Notes: generated by a model not told the origin, from the sequence alone. 64,000 nt of DNA from LBZV01 sp000993855 (GCA_964492425.1 CAZBKB010000004.1:18826-82825), one strand, 5' to 3'; counted from the first letter of the stretch, positions 54,746-63,566 are shown. Made by a program: numbers and translations.

Positions 54746-55297
54746 GTGGTGAAGATTTACACGAAAACCGGAGATAGTGGCACCACATCTCTATTTGGGG
54801 GAAAACGGGTTGATAAAAACTCGGCGCGGATTGAAGCCTACGGCTCTGTTGACGAGCTGAATTCTCTGATTGGGACAGTTGTTGCAGATACTCCACCTGC
54901 TAATGTTTTAAAAAAGTTAATACGTATTCAGAGTGAACTTTTTGTTCTGGGTACAGACCTAGCAACACCTGCTGACGTCAAGGCGAAAATGCCCAGAGTT
55001 ACAAAAACTTTTATCAGGCAACTTGAGAGGGAAATTGATGCATTCGATAAGACATTACCGGTACTTAAAAATTTCATTTTACCGGGAGGCGGAAAAGTTG
55101 GGTCAAAGCTTCACTTGGCAAGGACTGTGGCAAGACGGGCTGAACGAAAAATTGTTGAATTGGTAAATGAGGAAAAAATTAATCAAAACAGTCTTATATA
55201 TATTAACCGGCTTAGCGATTGGTTGTTTGTTTTGGCGCGATATATTAATTGGGAGGAAAATGCTAAAGAGGCTATTTGGAAGGGAAGAAGAAAATAA
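54746..55297 (+). CDS. Cob(I)yrinic acid a,c-diamide adenosyltransferase (PduO type)
   Basis: 183 residues starting at GTG: KIYTKTGDSGTTSLFGGKRV binds ATP, RIEAYGSVDELNSLIG follows, and LPGGGKVGSKLHLARTVARRAER carries the conserved Arg/Glu motif, with LSDWLFVLARY at the end. It adds the 5'-deoxyadenosyl group to corrinoid to make adenosylcobalamin, the cofactor required by the class II ribonucleotide reductase at 57282. Two nucleotide tandem GTG codons leave the start uncertain by one codon. Confidence 0.93.
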   Translation: MVKIYTKTGDSGTTSLFGGKRVDKNSARIEAYGSVDELNSLIGTVVADTPPANVLKKLIRIQSELFVLGTDLATPADVKAKMPRVTKTFIRQLEREIDAFDKTLPVLKNFILPGGGKVGSKLHLARTVARRAERKIVELVNEEKINQNSLIYINRLSDWLFVLARYINWEENAKEAIWKGRRK

Positions 55298-55309
55298 TTT
55301 ATTCAAATA

Positions 55310-56302
55310 TTATTGATTCCCACTAATTTCTTTGTAGCTGTCTGATGCCGAATCAAAAAATCCATCGTCAAGTATTTTGCCTTTTTCAAAATAATCTTTA
55401 ATTTGTGGGAGAAGTTTTATAGCAAACTGAATTTGTCTTTTGTTTTTTCTACCTTCATCTTCTAGCGAAGCGTCTAACTTGCCTTTATTCCCTAAAATAT
55501 CCTCTTCTATAATTCCATAATGGATAGCATAAACAACTCCTTCTGAAAAATCTTGCGGAGGTATCCCTCTTTTGGAAAGTTCATCGCTTATCGGTGGAGA
55601 ATAAGGATCGAATTGATTATGCAAGATTTCGTGAACAACTGCTCCGGCTTCATGAGTAGGGTCTACTCTCTCCCTTGAAGTACTCAAAACCAGGTTGGGT
55701 TTTATCGCTTGAGAAAAACCTAATTCGTTGCCTAGAGGTGCCCAAAGAGAATATACCTGCTGGTCTTGCGCAAACGAAGTGTATAAACCTAAAAAATTTT
55801 TAAACTTGCTAACTACTTTGGTTAATCCCTTTTTACCAATCTCTTCTTGAACTTGTGTAAACATTTCTTTTGAAGTTTTGTAATGGCTTGCAAATCTGGG
55901 ATCAAAATGTTTTATGGCATCCGCCAGTTTCTGTCCATTATCCCCGTATTGCTGTATTAATGCTTGTTCTTGCTCGTCAACAGTTTGGTTGTTTTCGTTA
56001 AAAACAAGTTGATGAAACTTTTCCCAATCTTCGGGTGATTTGATAACTTGGTCTTGGGCATCTCTGAACTGCTGTAGTTTGAAAACGTCTTGGTCGTCTA
56101 GGCCAATTTCTGCTTCCCACCATTCCTTATATCTTGGATCTGCACTTTCTCTGTCACTATTTGCCAGATTATTAACAACCCAGTAAAGATTTGAGGGATA
56201 AGTTTCATGAAAAGTTATCCCTTCGGCTGTATGTATGTCTTTTTCTTTTACCAAAGAATCTTGGGAGCGAATAGTTTCTGTTTCAGCGGATTCATCAATC
56301 AT
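55310..56302 (-). CDS. Putative zinc metallopeptidase (HExxH), uncharacterised
   Basis: 330 residues, no signal peptide. GAVVHEILHNQFDPYS gives HExxH, and about 30 residues on FSEGVVYAIHYGIIEE supplies a Glu and a His in the same arrangement as the protein at 43587 (SEGxxxxIH). The first 110 residues are charged and helical. The gene follows the decayed pseudouridine synthase gene and converges on the adenosyltransferase. Peptidase activity is inferred from the motif only. Confidence 0.58.
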   Translation of the reverse strand: MIDESAETETIRSQDSLVKEKDIHTAEGITFHETYPSNLYWVVNNLANSDRESADPRYKEWWEAEIGLDDQDVFKLQQFRDAQDQVIKSPEDWEKFHQLVFNENNQTVDEQEQALIQQYGDNGQKLADAIKHFDPRFASHYKTSKEMFTQVQEEIGKKGLTKVVSKFKNFLGLYTSFAQDQQVYSLWAPLGNELGFSQAIKPNLVLSTSRERVDPTHEAGAVVHEILHNQFDPYSPPISDELSKRGIPPQDFSEGVVYAIHYGIIEEDILGNKGKLDASLEDEGRKNKRQIQFAIKLLPQIKDYFEKGKILDDGFFDSASDSYKEISGNQ

Positions 56303-56339
56303 GTCGGCTGGTTTTTATTTATCTATAAATTATAGTCTA

Positions 56340-56842
56340 TCAAGTATTAAGAAGTTTTGATATTTCTTCTTGAGTTAAATTTCTAAACTTCCGAAGCGGT
56401 AAGCTTCCCAGTTTTAGCGACCCGATTGAAATTCGTTTAAGTTCTAGTATGTGCAGATGCAGTGTCGAAAGCATTCGGCGGATTTGGCGCTTTTTAACAT
56501 CAAAAAGCGTGATTTCTACAATGCTGTGGTGGGGGAGAGATTGCGTTTTTATTTGGACATTTGACGGGACCAGTTCTAAAACATTTTTCTCCCATTTTAT
56601 TTTGGCGGCGGTTGATGTGTAACCCTGAGGTTTGTTGAGGATAATATATACTTTTTCCTCTCCCTGCCTGTGACTTCTTTACCGTCTACTGATATCTTAT
56701 CTTTTTCCGGGTCTACTTGTTGGCCTACTGTTACAACCTCTTCGTTGATTTTTACTCTTCCCTCATCAACCATTTCATCTATCGAGCGGCAAGATGCCAT
56801 GTCAATTGATGCTAAGTATTTATTGATGCGGATTGATGACAT
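56340..56842 (-). pseudogene. Decayed RsuA/RluB-type pseudouridine synthase
   Basis: An intact S4 domain (IRINKYLASIDMASCRSIDEM, VKINEEVVTVGQQV) runs to a frameshift near 56656: GGGAGAGG has two bases too many (or one too few). In the other frame the protein resumes as YIILNKPQGYTSTAAK and ends with IVEITLFDVKKRQIRRML, LKRISIGSLKLGSLP and NLTQEEISKLL, all RsuA-family. The middle, including the catalytic GRLD..T.GLLLLTND motif, is deleted. Frameshift plus loss of the active site argue for a pseudogene. Confidence 0.82.
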
Positions 56843-57256
56843 TCAGAAGTCGATTTTCTTTCCTTTAGATTCTTTGGCAATTTGGCGCTTACCGGCTTTT
56901 GAATAAAATTCTGAAAGGACTTCTTCTTTCAAGTGTTCGAGGTCATGGACGTGGTTTAGAATTTGGATATAAGCATCGCGGGTTTTGTCGGAGCGACCTA
57001 GGGGTGTCAGGGTTGCCCTGAGTTCTTGAATACGGTTGTCTAGGGTATTTTTGAGTGTATGGATTTGTCCCTGCGGTGCAAGAGATCTAAAAACTGTGTT
57101 GGTTAACAAAACTTCCCAATGACCATTGTTTATGAAAAATTCCAACTCTTGGGTTTGTTCTCGAGTTACTTTTGAATCCTCTTTAACGGCCTGAACTTTT
57201 TCTGACAGGAGTTCGATAACATATCTTTTTGCATCCTTTACCGATGGCTTTTTCAT
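56843..57256 (-). CDS. Hypothetical protein
   Basis: 137 residues, predicted all-helical and charged, no signal or span. I do not recognise the family. Notable segments: VTREQTQELEFFINN, VFRSLAPQGQIHTLKNTLDNRIQEL and a basic tail. It begins 25 nt after the nrdJ stop and its TGA abuts the ATG of the pseudouridine synthase remnant, so it belongs to the nrdR-nrdJ operon. Confidence 0.6.
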   Translation of the reverse strand: MKKPSVKDAKRYVIELLSEKVQAVKEDSKVTREQTQELEFFINNGHWEVLLTNTVFRSLAPQGQIHTLKNTLDNRIQELRATLTPLGRSDKTRDAYIQILNHVHDLEHLKEEVLSEFYSKAGKRQIAKESKGKKIDF

Positions 57257-57281
57257 GAGGGAATTATACAGCTTCGGAGTT

Positions 57282-60074
57282 TTAGCTGCACTTGGACCAG
57301 CCGCAGGTGGGGTTAACGCATTTGCGGCAGCCTTCTTGATATATAAGCGGTGAGGAACAATCAGGGCAGGAGTTGAACTTGGTTTCGATCATTTTTTCTT
57401 CGTGAATTACTGTCATTAGTCCTTCTCCCCCTGGTGTAAAGGTTATTTGTGAAAGTGACATTTGTTTTTCCGGTATATCTATGTATGATTTTACATTGCC
57501 GTTGGAATATCCATTAGTGTGCCCGTTAGTATGACCATTTCCGTTTGACGCAAGAGAGTGTCTGTTCCCATCAGCAGACGTGGGTGATTTAATAATTTCT
57601 TCCTGTGTCATCTCCGATTCTTCCGTAACCGGCAGTTGCAGCTGTTTTGCTTTGGCAATTTCGAGAAGCGATTTACCGACAGCATCGAATGCACTAAGCA
57701 CCGAGTCCGGCCCCAAACCATATGGAGTTCCGCAAGAAATTCCAACTAAATCTGTTGCAATTTCTTCTATTGAGGCGCCATATTTGAGGGCGCGCGAAGC
57801 AAGACGGCCGGTAACTTCTGCTGCTCCTGCAATGTATCCGCCAGTTTTGCCAATGTTTACAAAGACTTCAACAGGTGTGCCGTCACCATCGCGGAAAACT
57901 GATGTGTAGACCTGGCCTACATCTGCTTTTTTGCGTACTCTCATTCCCCAAGCTTCTTGTGGTGTTGGGCGTTTGGTAGGTACATTTGAAATTTCTTCCC
58001 GGGTCTCCTCATTGATTCCTCCTCCAGAGGCGGGCTGATGTTTTCTGGTCATCTGGTCGTAGTAAGACTTTTCTTTTTTAACTTCCAAAACCTGTTTCTG
58101 GCGGGAACCGTCACGATAGATTGTAATCATGTTGCAGCCAAGTTCGTAGCTTAGCCAGTAAGCTTCACGAACATCTTCGACAGTCGCTTCATTGGGGAAA
58201 TTGATGGTTTTACTGATGCCATTATCTGTAAACTTTTGGAACGCGGCAGCCATTCTGACGTGGTCTTTTGGCGCAATATCAGCTGCAACCACATAAGTTT
58301 TTTTAAGTTCTTGGGGAATATCATCCAAGTTTTGGATAGATCCTCGGTTTTCTTCAACTTTATTTAAAAGATGTTCATTTTCCAAGCCCCTTTGCTTTAG
58401 GGTCTCTAGGAAATATGGGTTCGTTGTGAATAGTCTCTTTCCTTCTATTGTGTTTTTAGCATAAGTTAAGGCGAAGTGTGGTTCTATTCCACTAGAACAG
58501 TCAGCAAGAAGAGAAATCGTGCCAGTTGGTGCAATTGTTGTTCTGGCACCATTTCTGGGTTTGATTTCGCCCGGCTTATCATAGTTTGACCCTTTGAATG
58601 CAGGGAAAACTCCACGGATTTTAGCCAGATTTACACTTGCAATATCCGATTCATGTTGCACAAACCTCATTATTTCTTCTGCCAGTTCAAAACCCTCTTG
58701 TGTGTCGTAGCCTATATCAAGTTTAACCAACATGTCAGCCCAGCCCATGACACCAAGACCAACACGGCGAATTTGGCTGGTCATTTTGTCGATTTCCTCA
58801 ACAGGATATTCGTTCATGTCAAGGACGTTATCCAAAAAGTGGATTGCTATACGTATTGCCCGACGCATGTCATCCCAATTGATCTTTTGATCTGGCAATT
58901 TATCTTTGACCCTTCGATCATCCTCAGGGTAAACGAACTTGGCGAGGTTGATTGAGCCCAATGTGCAGGCATCGTATGGTAGAAGCGGTTGCTCGGCACA
59001 AGGATTTGTTGCTTCTATAAGGCCTATATTCGGAGTTGGGTTTGCACGTGAGCTGTTAACACGATCTATTAAAATCATGCCTGGATCTCCATATTGCCAA
59101 GCGAGTTTGGTGATTAGGTCAAATATTTTCTTGGCGTTAAGGCGACCTGTAATCTCTTTTGTCCTTGGGTTAACCAAGTCATATCCTTCCCCTGCATGAG
59201 TTGCACGACACACTTTATAGAGTTTGCCAACTGCTTCTTCTACTCTGACATTTTTCAGATCAAGGTCGCGAATTGTGTATGCTTCTTTTAATTCGTTGAT
59301 AATATCATCAACATAAAGCTCGCCTTCGATATATTTTTCATCATCTTTTACTTTTTCCATAAATTCTTCTGTTACTGTCATTGAAATGTTGAAATTAGTA
59401 AGTGAAAATTCATCCACTTTGTGAACAGCAAAACGTAAAATGTCTGGGTGGTTATAGTGTAGGATCCCCATGTTGGCTCCACGTCGGACCCCACCTTGGC
59501 GGATTTGAGAGGTTACATCGTTGTATGCTTGCAGAAAGGCAACCGGGCCAGTAGTTTTGCCTTTGCTGGTTCCTATCACGTCGTCTTTTGGCCTAAGTCT
59601 TGAGAATGAAAAGCCCGTCCCTCCGCCCATTTTGTGTATCATGGCCATATCGCGCATAGTTTTAAGGATCGACTCTAAATCGTCGTCGACAGGAAGAACG
59701 AAGCATGCGGAGAGTGACTGTCCTGTTTTGCCGGAATTAACCAGTGTTGGAGTGTTTGGAATAAATTTTTGAGAAGCCATGAGCTTGTAAAACTCACGAG
59801 CGCTTGTGTTGTGGTCTTTGGCACTACCGTAGATTCTGTCCGCCGCACCGATATAATAAGCTACTCTCCAAAATAATTCTTTTGGAGTTTCTATTGGTTC
59901 GCCAGTCTCGTCGCGAAATGAATAGCGGGTCTTGGCAATGTAAGCTGCATTTTCGGATAAGGCCGGTTCAATGAGGTCAGCAGGAGGTTGTGGAATATTT
60001 CTGCCAGCTACTCTGGCCATATTCCTTTCTTTGTGCCTGAGGTTAACTTTGGTTGTGCTTGTTGTCTTTTTCAT
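57282..60074 (-). CDS. nrdJ: Adenosylcobalamin-dependent ribonucleotide reductase, class II
   Basis: 930 residues: GKTGQSLSACFVLPVDDDLESI holds the first redox Cys, ATNPCAEQPLLPYDACTLGSIN the thiyl Cys region, and APTGTISLLADCSSGIEPHF the second. A C-terminal Zn-ribbon (CPDCSSPL...CRKCVNPTCGW) follows a low-complexity Gly/Asn/His linker (about 835-865). It reduces ribonucleotides to deoxyribonucleotides with AdoCbl and needs no oxygen. It overlaps nrdR by 4 nt. The cofactor can be finished by the adenosyltransferase at 54746, but corrinoid must be imported. Confidence 0.96.
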   Translation of the reverse strand: MKKTTSTTKVNLRHKERNMARVAGRNIPQPPADLIEPALSENAAYIAKTRYSFRDETGEPIETPKELFWRVAYYIGAADRIYGSAKDHNTSAREFYKLMASQKFIPNTPTLVNSGKTGQSLSACFVLPVDDDLESILKTMRDMAMIHKMGGGTGFSFSRLRPKDDVIGTSKGKTTGPVAFLQAYNDVTSQIRQGGVRRGANMGILHYNHPDILRFAVHKVDEFSLTNFNISMTVTEEFMEKVKDDEKYIEGELYVDDIINELKEAYTIRDLDLKNVRVEEAVGKLYKVCRATHAGEGYDLVNPRTKEITGRLNAKKIFDLITKLAWQYGDPGMILIDRVNSSRANPTPNIGLIEATNPCAEQPLLPYDACTLGSINLAKFVYPEDDRRVKDKLPDQKINWDDMRRAIRIAIHFLDNVLDMNEYPVEEIDKMTSQIRRVGLGVMGWADMLVKLDIGYDTQEGFELAEEIMRFVQHESDIASVNLAKIRGVFPAFKGSNYDKPGEIKPRNGARTTIAPTGTISLLADCSSGIEPHFALTYAKNTIEGKRLFTTNPYFLETLKQRGLENEHLLNKVEENRGSIQNLDDIPQELKKTYVVAADIAPKDHVRMAAAFQKFTDNGISKTINFPNEATVEDVREAYWLSYELGCNMITIYRDGSRQKQVLEVKKEKSYYDQMTRKHQPASGGGINEETREEISNVPTKRPTPQEAWGMRVRKKADVGQVYTSVFRDGDGTPVEVFVNIGKTGGYIAGAAEVTGRLASRALKYGASIEEIATDLVGISCGTPYGLGPDSVLSAFDAVGKSLLEIAKAKQLQLPVTEESEMTQEEIIKSPTSADGNRHSLASNGNGHTNGHTNGYSNGNVKSYIDIPEKQMSLSQITFTPGGEGLMTVIHEEKMIETKFNSCPDCSSPLIYQEGCRKCVNPTCGWSKCS

Positions 60075-60529
60075 TTAAATCTTTTTGATAGGTTTTTTAA
60101 CTCCTTCTCGAAGTCTTTAATATCTGCAAATTGCCTGTATACCGACGCGAACCTGATATATGCAATTTTGTCCAGCTTTTTAAGTTTTTTTGTCACGAGT
60201 TCACCTACCTCTTTGCTAGAAACCTCGCTTGACGTACCTTTTCTCAGTTCCGCTTCTATTTCATCTACTACTTTTTCAATACTCTCTGCTGATATCGGTC
60301 TTTTTTCACAAGACTTAATGATTCCACCTCTTAGCTTCCCACGGTCAAAAATTTCCCTTTTTCCGTCCTTTTTAATAATTAAAAGATCTAACGTTTCAAC
60401 CCTTTCGAAAGTTGTAAACCTTCGACCACATTTTGTACATTCCCGGCGTCTTCGTGTCTCTTTGCCACTGGTCGCCTCACGTTTATCCAGTACCTTTGTC
60501 GTATCATGAGCACAGAACGGACAAATCAC
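60071..60529 (-). CDS. nrdR: Transcriptional repressor NrdR
   Basis: 152 residues: N-terminal zinc ribbon (MICPFCAHDTTKVLDKRE and RRECTKCGRRFTTFE, four Cys), then an ATP-cone domain starting LLIIKKDGKREIFDRGKL. It binds dATP/ATP and represses RNR genes at NrdR boxes. One strong box lies 89 nt upstream of its start, so it regulates its own operon with nrdJ. Confidence 0.96.
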   Translation of the reverse strand: MICPFCAHDTTKVLDKREATSGKETRRRRECTKCGRRFTTFERVETLDLLIIKKDGKREIFDRGKLRGGIIKSCEKRPISAESIEKVVDEIEAELRKGTSSEVSSKEVGELVTKKLKKLDKIAYIRFASVYRQFADIKDFEKELKNLSKRFK

Positions 60530-60617
60530 ATTGATTCCCTTACTTCTTTAGCTGCCCTTTTCTTGAAAAACATGTGCCTTCACCTGCAGACTGAATGTTT
60601 CACGGATTCCGCGAAAG

Positions 60618-60631
60618 CACAATATATTGTG
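60618..60631. promoter_or_regulatory. NrdR box (palindromic CACAATATATTGTG)
   Basis: A 14-base perfect palindrome matching the NrdR consensus ACACWATATATWGTGT. A weaker second copy starts 31 bp away at 60649 (9 of 14 identical), the three-turn spacing usual for paired NrdR boxes. Confidence 0.85.
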
Positions 60632-60648
60632 GTCTAACTCTAGAATGA

Positions 60649-60671
60649 CACCACATGTTGACACTTGTCAA
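60649..60671 (-). promoter_or_regulatory. Second (degenerate) NrdR box and predicted -35 of the nrdR-nrdJ promoter
   Basis: The degenerate box is at 60649-60662. TTGACA on the minus strand (60671-60666) is a perfect -35; a -10 would fall near CATTCT about 18 nt downstream (weak). TTGACACTTGTCAA (60658-60671) is itself a palindrome. NrdR bound at 60618-60662 would block this promoter. Confidence 0.5.
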
Positions 60672-60731
60672 TACCCTAATTTTTGTTGATTTTAATCTAT
60701 TTTAAACCGAAGAAAACCCGAAGTCAATGCC

Positions 60732-61034
60732 TTAGTTTACAAACCCGAGAACATCTTTAGATTCTTGAGACATTTTGGCAGGGTTCCATGGCGGGTCGAA
60801 TGTAAACTCAACTAGTACGTCGGATATTTCTTTATGGCTTTTCAACCTTGAGGTAATATCGCGAACAAAATATGAGTCCAGTGGACAACCCGGGGTTGTT
60901 AAAGTCATTTGTACACTTACTCGTGACTGGTCTATTGAAATGCTATAAATTAGACCTAAATCAACAATGTTTATGCCAAGTTCGGGATCAATACATTGCT
61001 TGAGCTTGTCCACCACTTCTTCTTGGGAAACCAT
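60732..61034 (-). CDS. MIP18/DUF59 (SufT-like) iron-sulfur cluster assembly protein
   Basis: 100 residues: KQCIDPELGINIVDLGLIYSI and MTLTTPGCPLDSYF with the conserved Cys, then VEFTFDPPWNPAKMSQESK. These are the marks of DUF59 proteins that help Fe-S maturation. It stands alone, divergent from the membrane protein at 61119. The 203-nt space on its other side holds the NrdR box region of the neighbour. Confidence 0.9.
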   Translation of the reverse strand: MVSQEEVVDKLKQCIDPELGINIVDLGLIYSISIDQSRVSVQMTLTTPGCPLDSYFVRDITSRLKSHKEISDVLVEFTFDPPWNPAKMSQESKDVLGFVN

Positions 61035-61118
61035 TTACTGTGTATAGCGTACTACACGTTCAGCTTTGAAGTCAATTTATGTTGAAGTTAATTCATATTC
61101 ACAACGTCCTTGACTTAG

Positions 61119-61553
61119 ATGTATAAATTGCGTAATCTAATATTCGACTGCGTGAATATAGATAAAATAATTGTTTTTTTGGCAACTTGGGCCTTGGTCA
61201 GTATTGCCCTGTTGATCCTATCCATTGTTTTTAAGTCACAGGTTGTTTTTGGCAATATGGATATTGCAGGTACGATGTCGGCGGTTGTTTGGTCTTTTGT
61301 TTTAACTTATCTTGGAAAAATTGCGCCCCAAGTGCTTTCACGTTTGGAATTAAAGGTTAAAGATGAAAGATACGCTATGGTTGTGACTACTATTCTCCTA
61401 ATTCCTGTTATTTGGCTTCTAAAAAGGCTTGCAGTTTTTACCGGAGTAGGAATATCGAATAATTTTTTCGTGCTAGTTGTCGCAATCGTTGCGTCAATAG
61501 TTACTTTTTACAGTTTTAAATATTCAGAACACTATCTGAAAAAGTTACAATAA
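61119..61553 (+). CDS. Small multi-pass membrane protein of unknown function
   Basis: 144 residues with four hydrophobic segments (about 18-40, 50-70, 88-108, 116-134) separated by short charged loops (LSRLELKVKDERYA). The pattern resembles 'phage holin family/small membrane' proteins often seen in Patescibacteria, but no diagnostic motif is visible. It is 26 nt before the formyl-THF cyclo-ligase gene and likely co-transcribed with it. Confidence 0.55.
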   Translation: MYKLRNLIFDCVNIDKIIVFLATWALVSIALLILSIVFKSQVVFGNMDIAGTMSAVVWSFVLTYLGKIAPQVLSRLELKVKDERYAMVVTTILLIPVIWLLKRLAVFTGVGISNNFFVLVVAIVASIVTFYSFKYSEHYLKKLQ

Positions 61554-61579
61554 TTGTTCACAAGTTATTATTTTACCCA

Positions 61580-62128
61580 ATGTTAAAGCAGAATCTGAGA
61601 CTAGAGCTGCTTAGGAAGAGACTGGGTCTTGATGATACCTACATTCAGAATACAAGCAAAAAGGTAATCGTTAATTTATTTTCCAACATTTCTTTTAAAA
61701 ATCAATCTAAAATACTTGTTTATTTACCAATAAAAAATGAGGTTGACACTAGTTTGTTGATTGAAAAGTTGACAAGTGAGGGAAAAGAATTATTTTTGCC
61801 AGCTTTATCGATGAAACATTGGATTGTAAGTAAGTTTGACCCCAACGGAGAAGTTGAAAAAGTATTCGGTGAAGTATATCAACCGCAAACAATAGTTAGT
61901 GTAGATGGGAGAAACATTGATATAGCAATTGTGCCAGGTATCGCTTTTTCAACAAGTGGCGCAAGGTTAGGCTTTGGTTTTGGAGTGTACGACAAACTGC
62001 TTGCTAGGACCTCTGCCATAAAGATAGGGCTTTGTTATGATTTTCAGCTAGTTGATGATGTTGATATTAGTCCCATGGATGTGAAGATGGACTTTGTAGT
62101 GAGTGAGGTGGGGTTTATAGATGTATGA
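61580..62128 (+). CDS. 5-formyltetrahydrofolate cyclo-ligase
   Basis: 182 residues: LLRKRLGLDD start, ILVYLPIKNEVDTSLLI, GKELFLPALS, then VPGIAFSTSGARLGFGFGVYDKLLA, the signature of the family. It converts 5-formyl-THF to 5,10-methenyl-THF with ATP, a salvage/one-carbon step. Normal length. Confidence 0.88.
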   Translation: MLKQNLRLELLRKRLGLDDTYIQNTSKKVIVNLFSNISFKNQSKILVYLPIKNEVDTSLLIEKLTSEGKELFLPALSMKHWIVSKFDPNGEVEKVFGEVYQPQTIVSVDGRNIDIAIVPGIAFSTSGARLGFGFGVYDKLLARTSAIKIGLCYDFQLVDDVDISPMDVKMDFVVSEVGFIDV

Positions 62129-62164
62129 GAGTTGAGGGCCACTTTTCTTGAAGCGAATATAAAG

Positions 62165-63133
62165 TTACTTGACGATTACTGCGTTTGGGAGGAGTCTTCC
62201 GGGGCCTGCTTTATATCCACCTGAGTAAAGTGCACTCGACCCGCCTCCATCCAGATTTAGAGCATCCGTTGCCCCCAGTGATTTAAAAATATTGGCAAGA
62301 TCACGCATGTTAGCACTCCGGGCAACTACCAGAAACAGCTTTCCACCGCCGAAGCCGATACCTGAACGTGTCCCTTTTGTCACTTTTAAGTTGTCGGATA
62401 TTGCCCCTTCATCCAAAACTATGTTTCCTCCTGCCAAGAGTGACGGGTAATTTACAATGCCGCCTGTTATATTTGTAGGAGCTCCAACACAGTTTGCACA
62501 AGAGAAAAATTGTGCAGATCCGGGTCTAAAGACCATCATACCCCGACCACCCCAGAAAAGAGTGTCTGATCTCATCCATTTGTTTTTGCGGTTGTTCCAG
62601 ATGGGGAAATCGTAACTGCCAACTTTTCCTGAACACCATGAATAATCCGGTGGGCAAAAATAAGTGCCATTTATGCCTGCTTTGCCCCCATTTTCGCTTA
62701 CATATTGGGCAAGGGGTTTTGTAGGACAATTGTTGCCGCAATCGTCATCGTTTGCACTGTCTGTAACTACCGTCACTGAACCCAGGTCATAAGTCACAAC
62801 TGTATAATTGCCCCCCGAGGAAACATTAGGGTTTGAGACAGGTTTTGGCGAGGGTGATGGGGAAGGTGCGGCCAGAAACGAGATTTCAGATTCAATAAGA
62901 GGATCAGGTGATGATTCTTTGGTGGGTGAGGGCTGTGGGGTTGGGAGTTGAGCATCCTGGTTTATAGCTTCTAAACTTGTTTGTTTATCTTCAAGACTTG
63001 CTGATCTGGGGACAGTTTGCAATTTGCTAGGATCAACAATTTCTGCACCTTTGTTTTTCGTTGCTAAAGAAAGCAGTAAATAGCTTAAGAACAAAAGTGG
63101 CAAAAGGACGAGGATGGCAGCAAATCCACGCAT
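62165..63133 (-). CDS. Membrane-anchored phosphodiester glycosidase (NAGPA-like) domain protein
   Basis: 322 residues: N-terminal span (about 5-24, FAAILVLLPLLFLSYLLL), a Pro/Ser-rich linker with PSPSPSPKP to about residue 105, then a NAGPA/PF09992 domain: AGINGTYFCPP, WGGRGMMVFRPG, NYPSLLAGGNIVLDEG, SGIGFGGGKLFLVVA, and ALNLDGGGSSALYSGG near the end. Paired Cys (FSCANC, DDDCGNNC) suggest disulfides. Such domains hydrolyse or rearrange sugar-phosphodiester links in surface polymers. Confidence 0.82.
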   Translation of the reverse strand: MRGFAAILVLLPLLFLSYLLLSLATKNKGAEIVDPSKLQTVPRSASLEDKQTSLEAINQDAQLPTPQPSPTKESSPDPLIESEISFLAAPSPSPSPKPVSNPNVSSGGNYTVVTYDLGSVTVVTDSANDDDCGNNCPTKPLAQYVSENGGKAGINGTYFCPPDYSWCSGKVGSYDFPIWNNRKNKWMRSDTLFWGGRGMMVFRPGSAQFFSCANCVGAPTNITGGIVNYPSLLAGGNIVLDEGAISDNLKVTKGTRSGIGFGGGKLFLVVARSANMRDLANIFKSLGATDALNLDGGGSSALYSGGYKAGPGRLLPNAVIVK

Positions 63134-63210
63134 GTGATATTTAATTTATGATAACATTATATTCGATTTAACAGCGAAAAATTGTTAAAATAATGTTCTT
63201 TGCGGAGTCG

Positions 63211-63246
63211 CCCGCCTGCAACGCTATGCGTAGCATTGCGGGCAGG
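63211..63246. repeat. GC-rich palindromic repeat just before the first GIY-YIG gene
   Basis: CCTGCAACGCTA pairs with TAGCATTGCGGG around a TGCG loop (one wobble, one mismatch), with partial extension outward. Its right arm merges into a 25-base sequence that resembles the 5' end of tRNA-Gln. Confidence 0.65.
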
Positions 63247-63255
63247 TCTAACGGT

Positions 63256-63492
63256 ATGTACTTTACGTATGTGTTAAAAAGTAAAAAAGATGGAAATTTA
63301 TATACGGGTTGGACTGATAATCTAGAAAAGAGGGTCAAGGCTCACAATCAGAAACTGGTCATCGCAACCAAAAATAGAATTCCATTAATTTTGATTTACT
63401 ATGAAGCATGTTTATCTAAGGAAAAAGCTATACTAAGAGAAAAACAATTGAAGACAGGTTTTGGTCGAGCTTACTTAAAGAAAAGGGTTTAA
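63256..63492 (+). CDS. GIY-YIG nuclease domain protein
   Basis: 78 residues from ATG 63256: YFTYVLKSKKDGNLYTGWT is the GIY-YIG motif (YVL...YTG), LEKRVKAHN supplies the catalytic Arg, and a Glu sits in EKAILREKQLK. This is the UvrC-like/YhbQ single-domain group, a DNA nuclease of unknown target. The start codon lies in a stretch that copies the D-arm of tRNA-Gln (GTCTAACGGTA). Its stop is 4 nt before the tRNA. Confidence 0.82.
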   Translation: MYFTYVLKSKKDGNLYTGWTDNLEKRVKAHNQKLVIATKNRIPLILIYYEACLSKEKAILREKQLKTGFGRAYLKKRV

Positions 63493-63495
63493 CAT

Positions 63496-63566
63496 TGCGG
63501 GATCGTCTAACGGTAGGACGACGGATTCTGGATCCGTCTATCTAGGTTCGAATCCTAGTCCCGCAG
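63496..63566 (+). tRNA. tRNA-Gln (anticodon CTG)
   Basis: Acceptor TGCGGGA/TCCCGCA with the weak U1-A72 pair typical of tRNA-Gln; anticodon stem ACGGA/TCCGT around TTCTGGA, anticodon CTG; T arm CTAGG-TTCGAAT-CCTAG. Discriminator G, CCA not encoded. Reads CAG codons. Confidence 0.95.

Noticed and set aside
59988..60509. 173-residue open frame on the plus strand
   Set aside because: Antisense to the start of nrdJ and all of nrdR, both of which are certain genes.
61110..61115. TTGACT as -35 for the membrane protein at 61119
   Set aside because: The -10 would fall inside the coding region.
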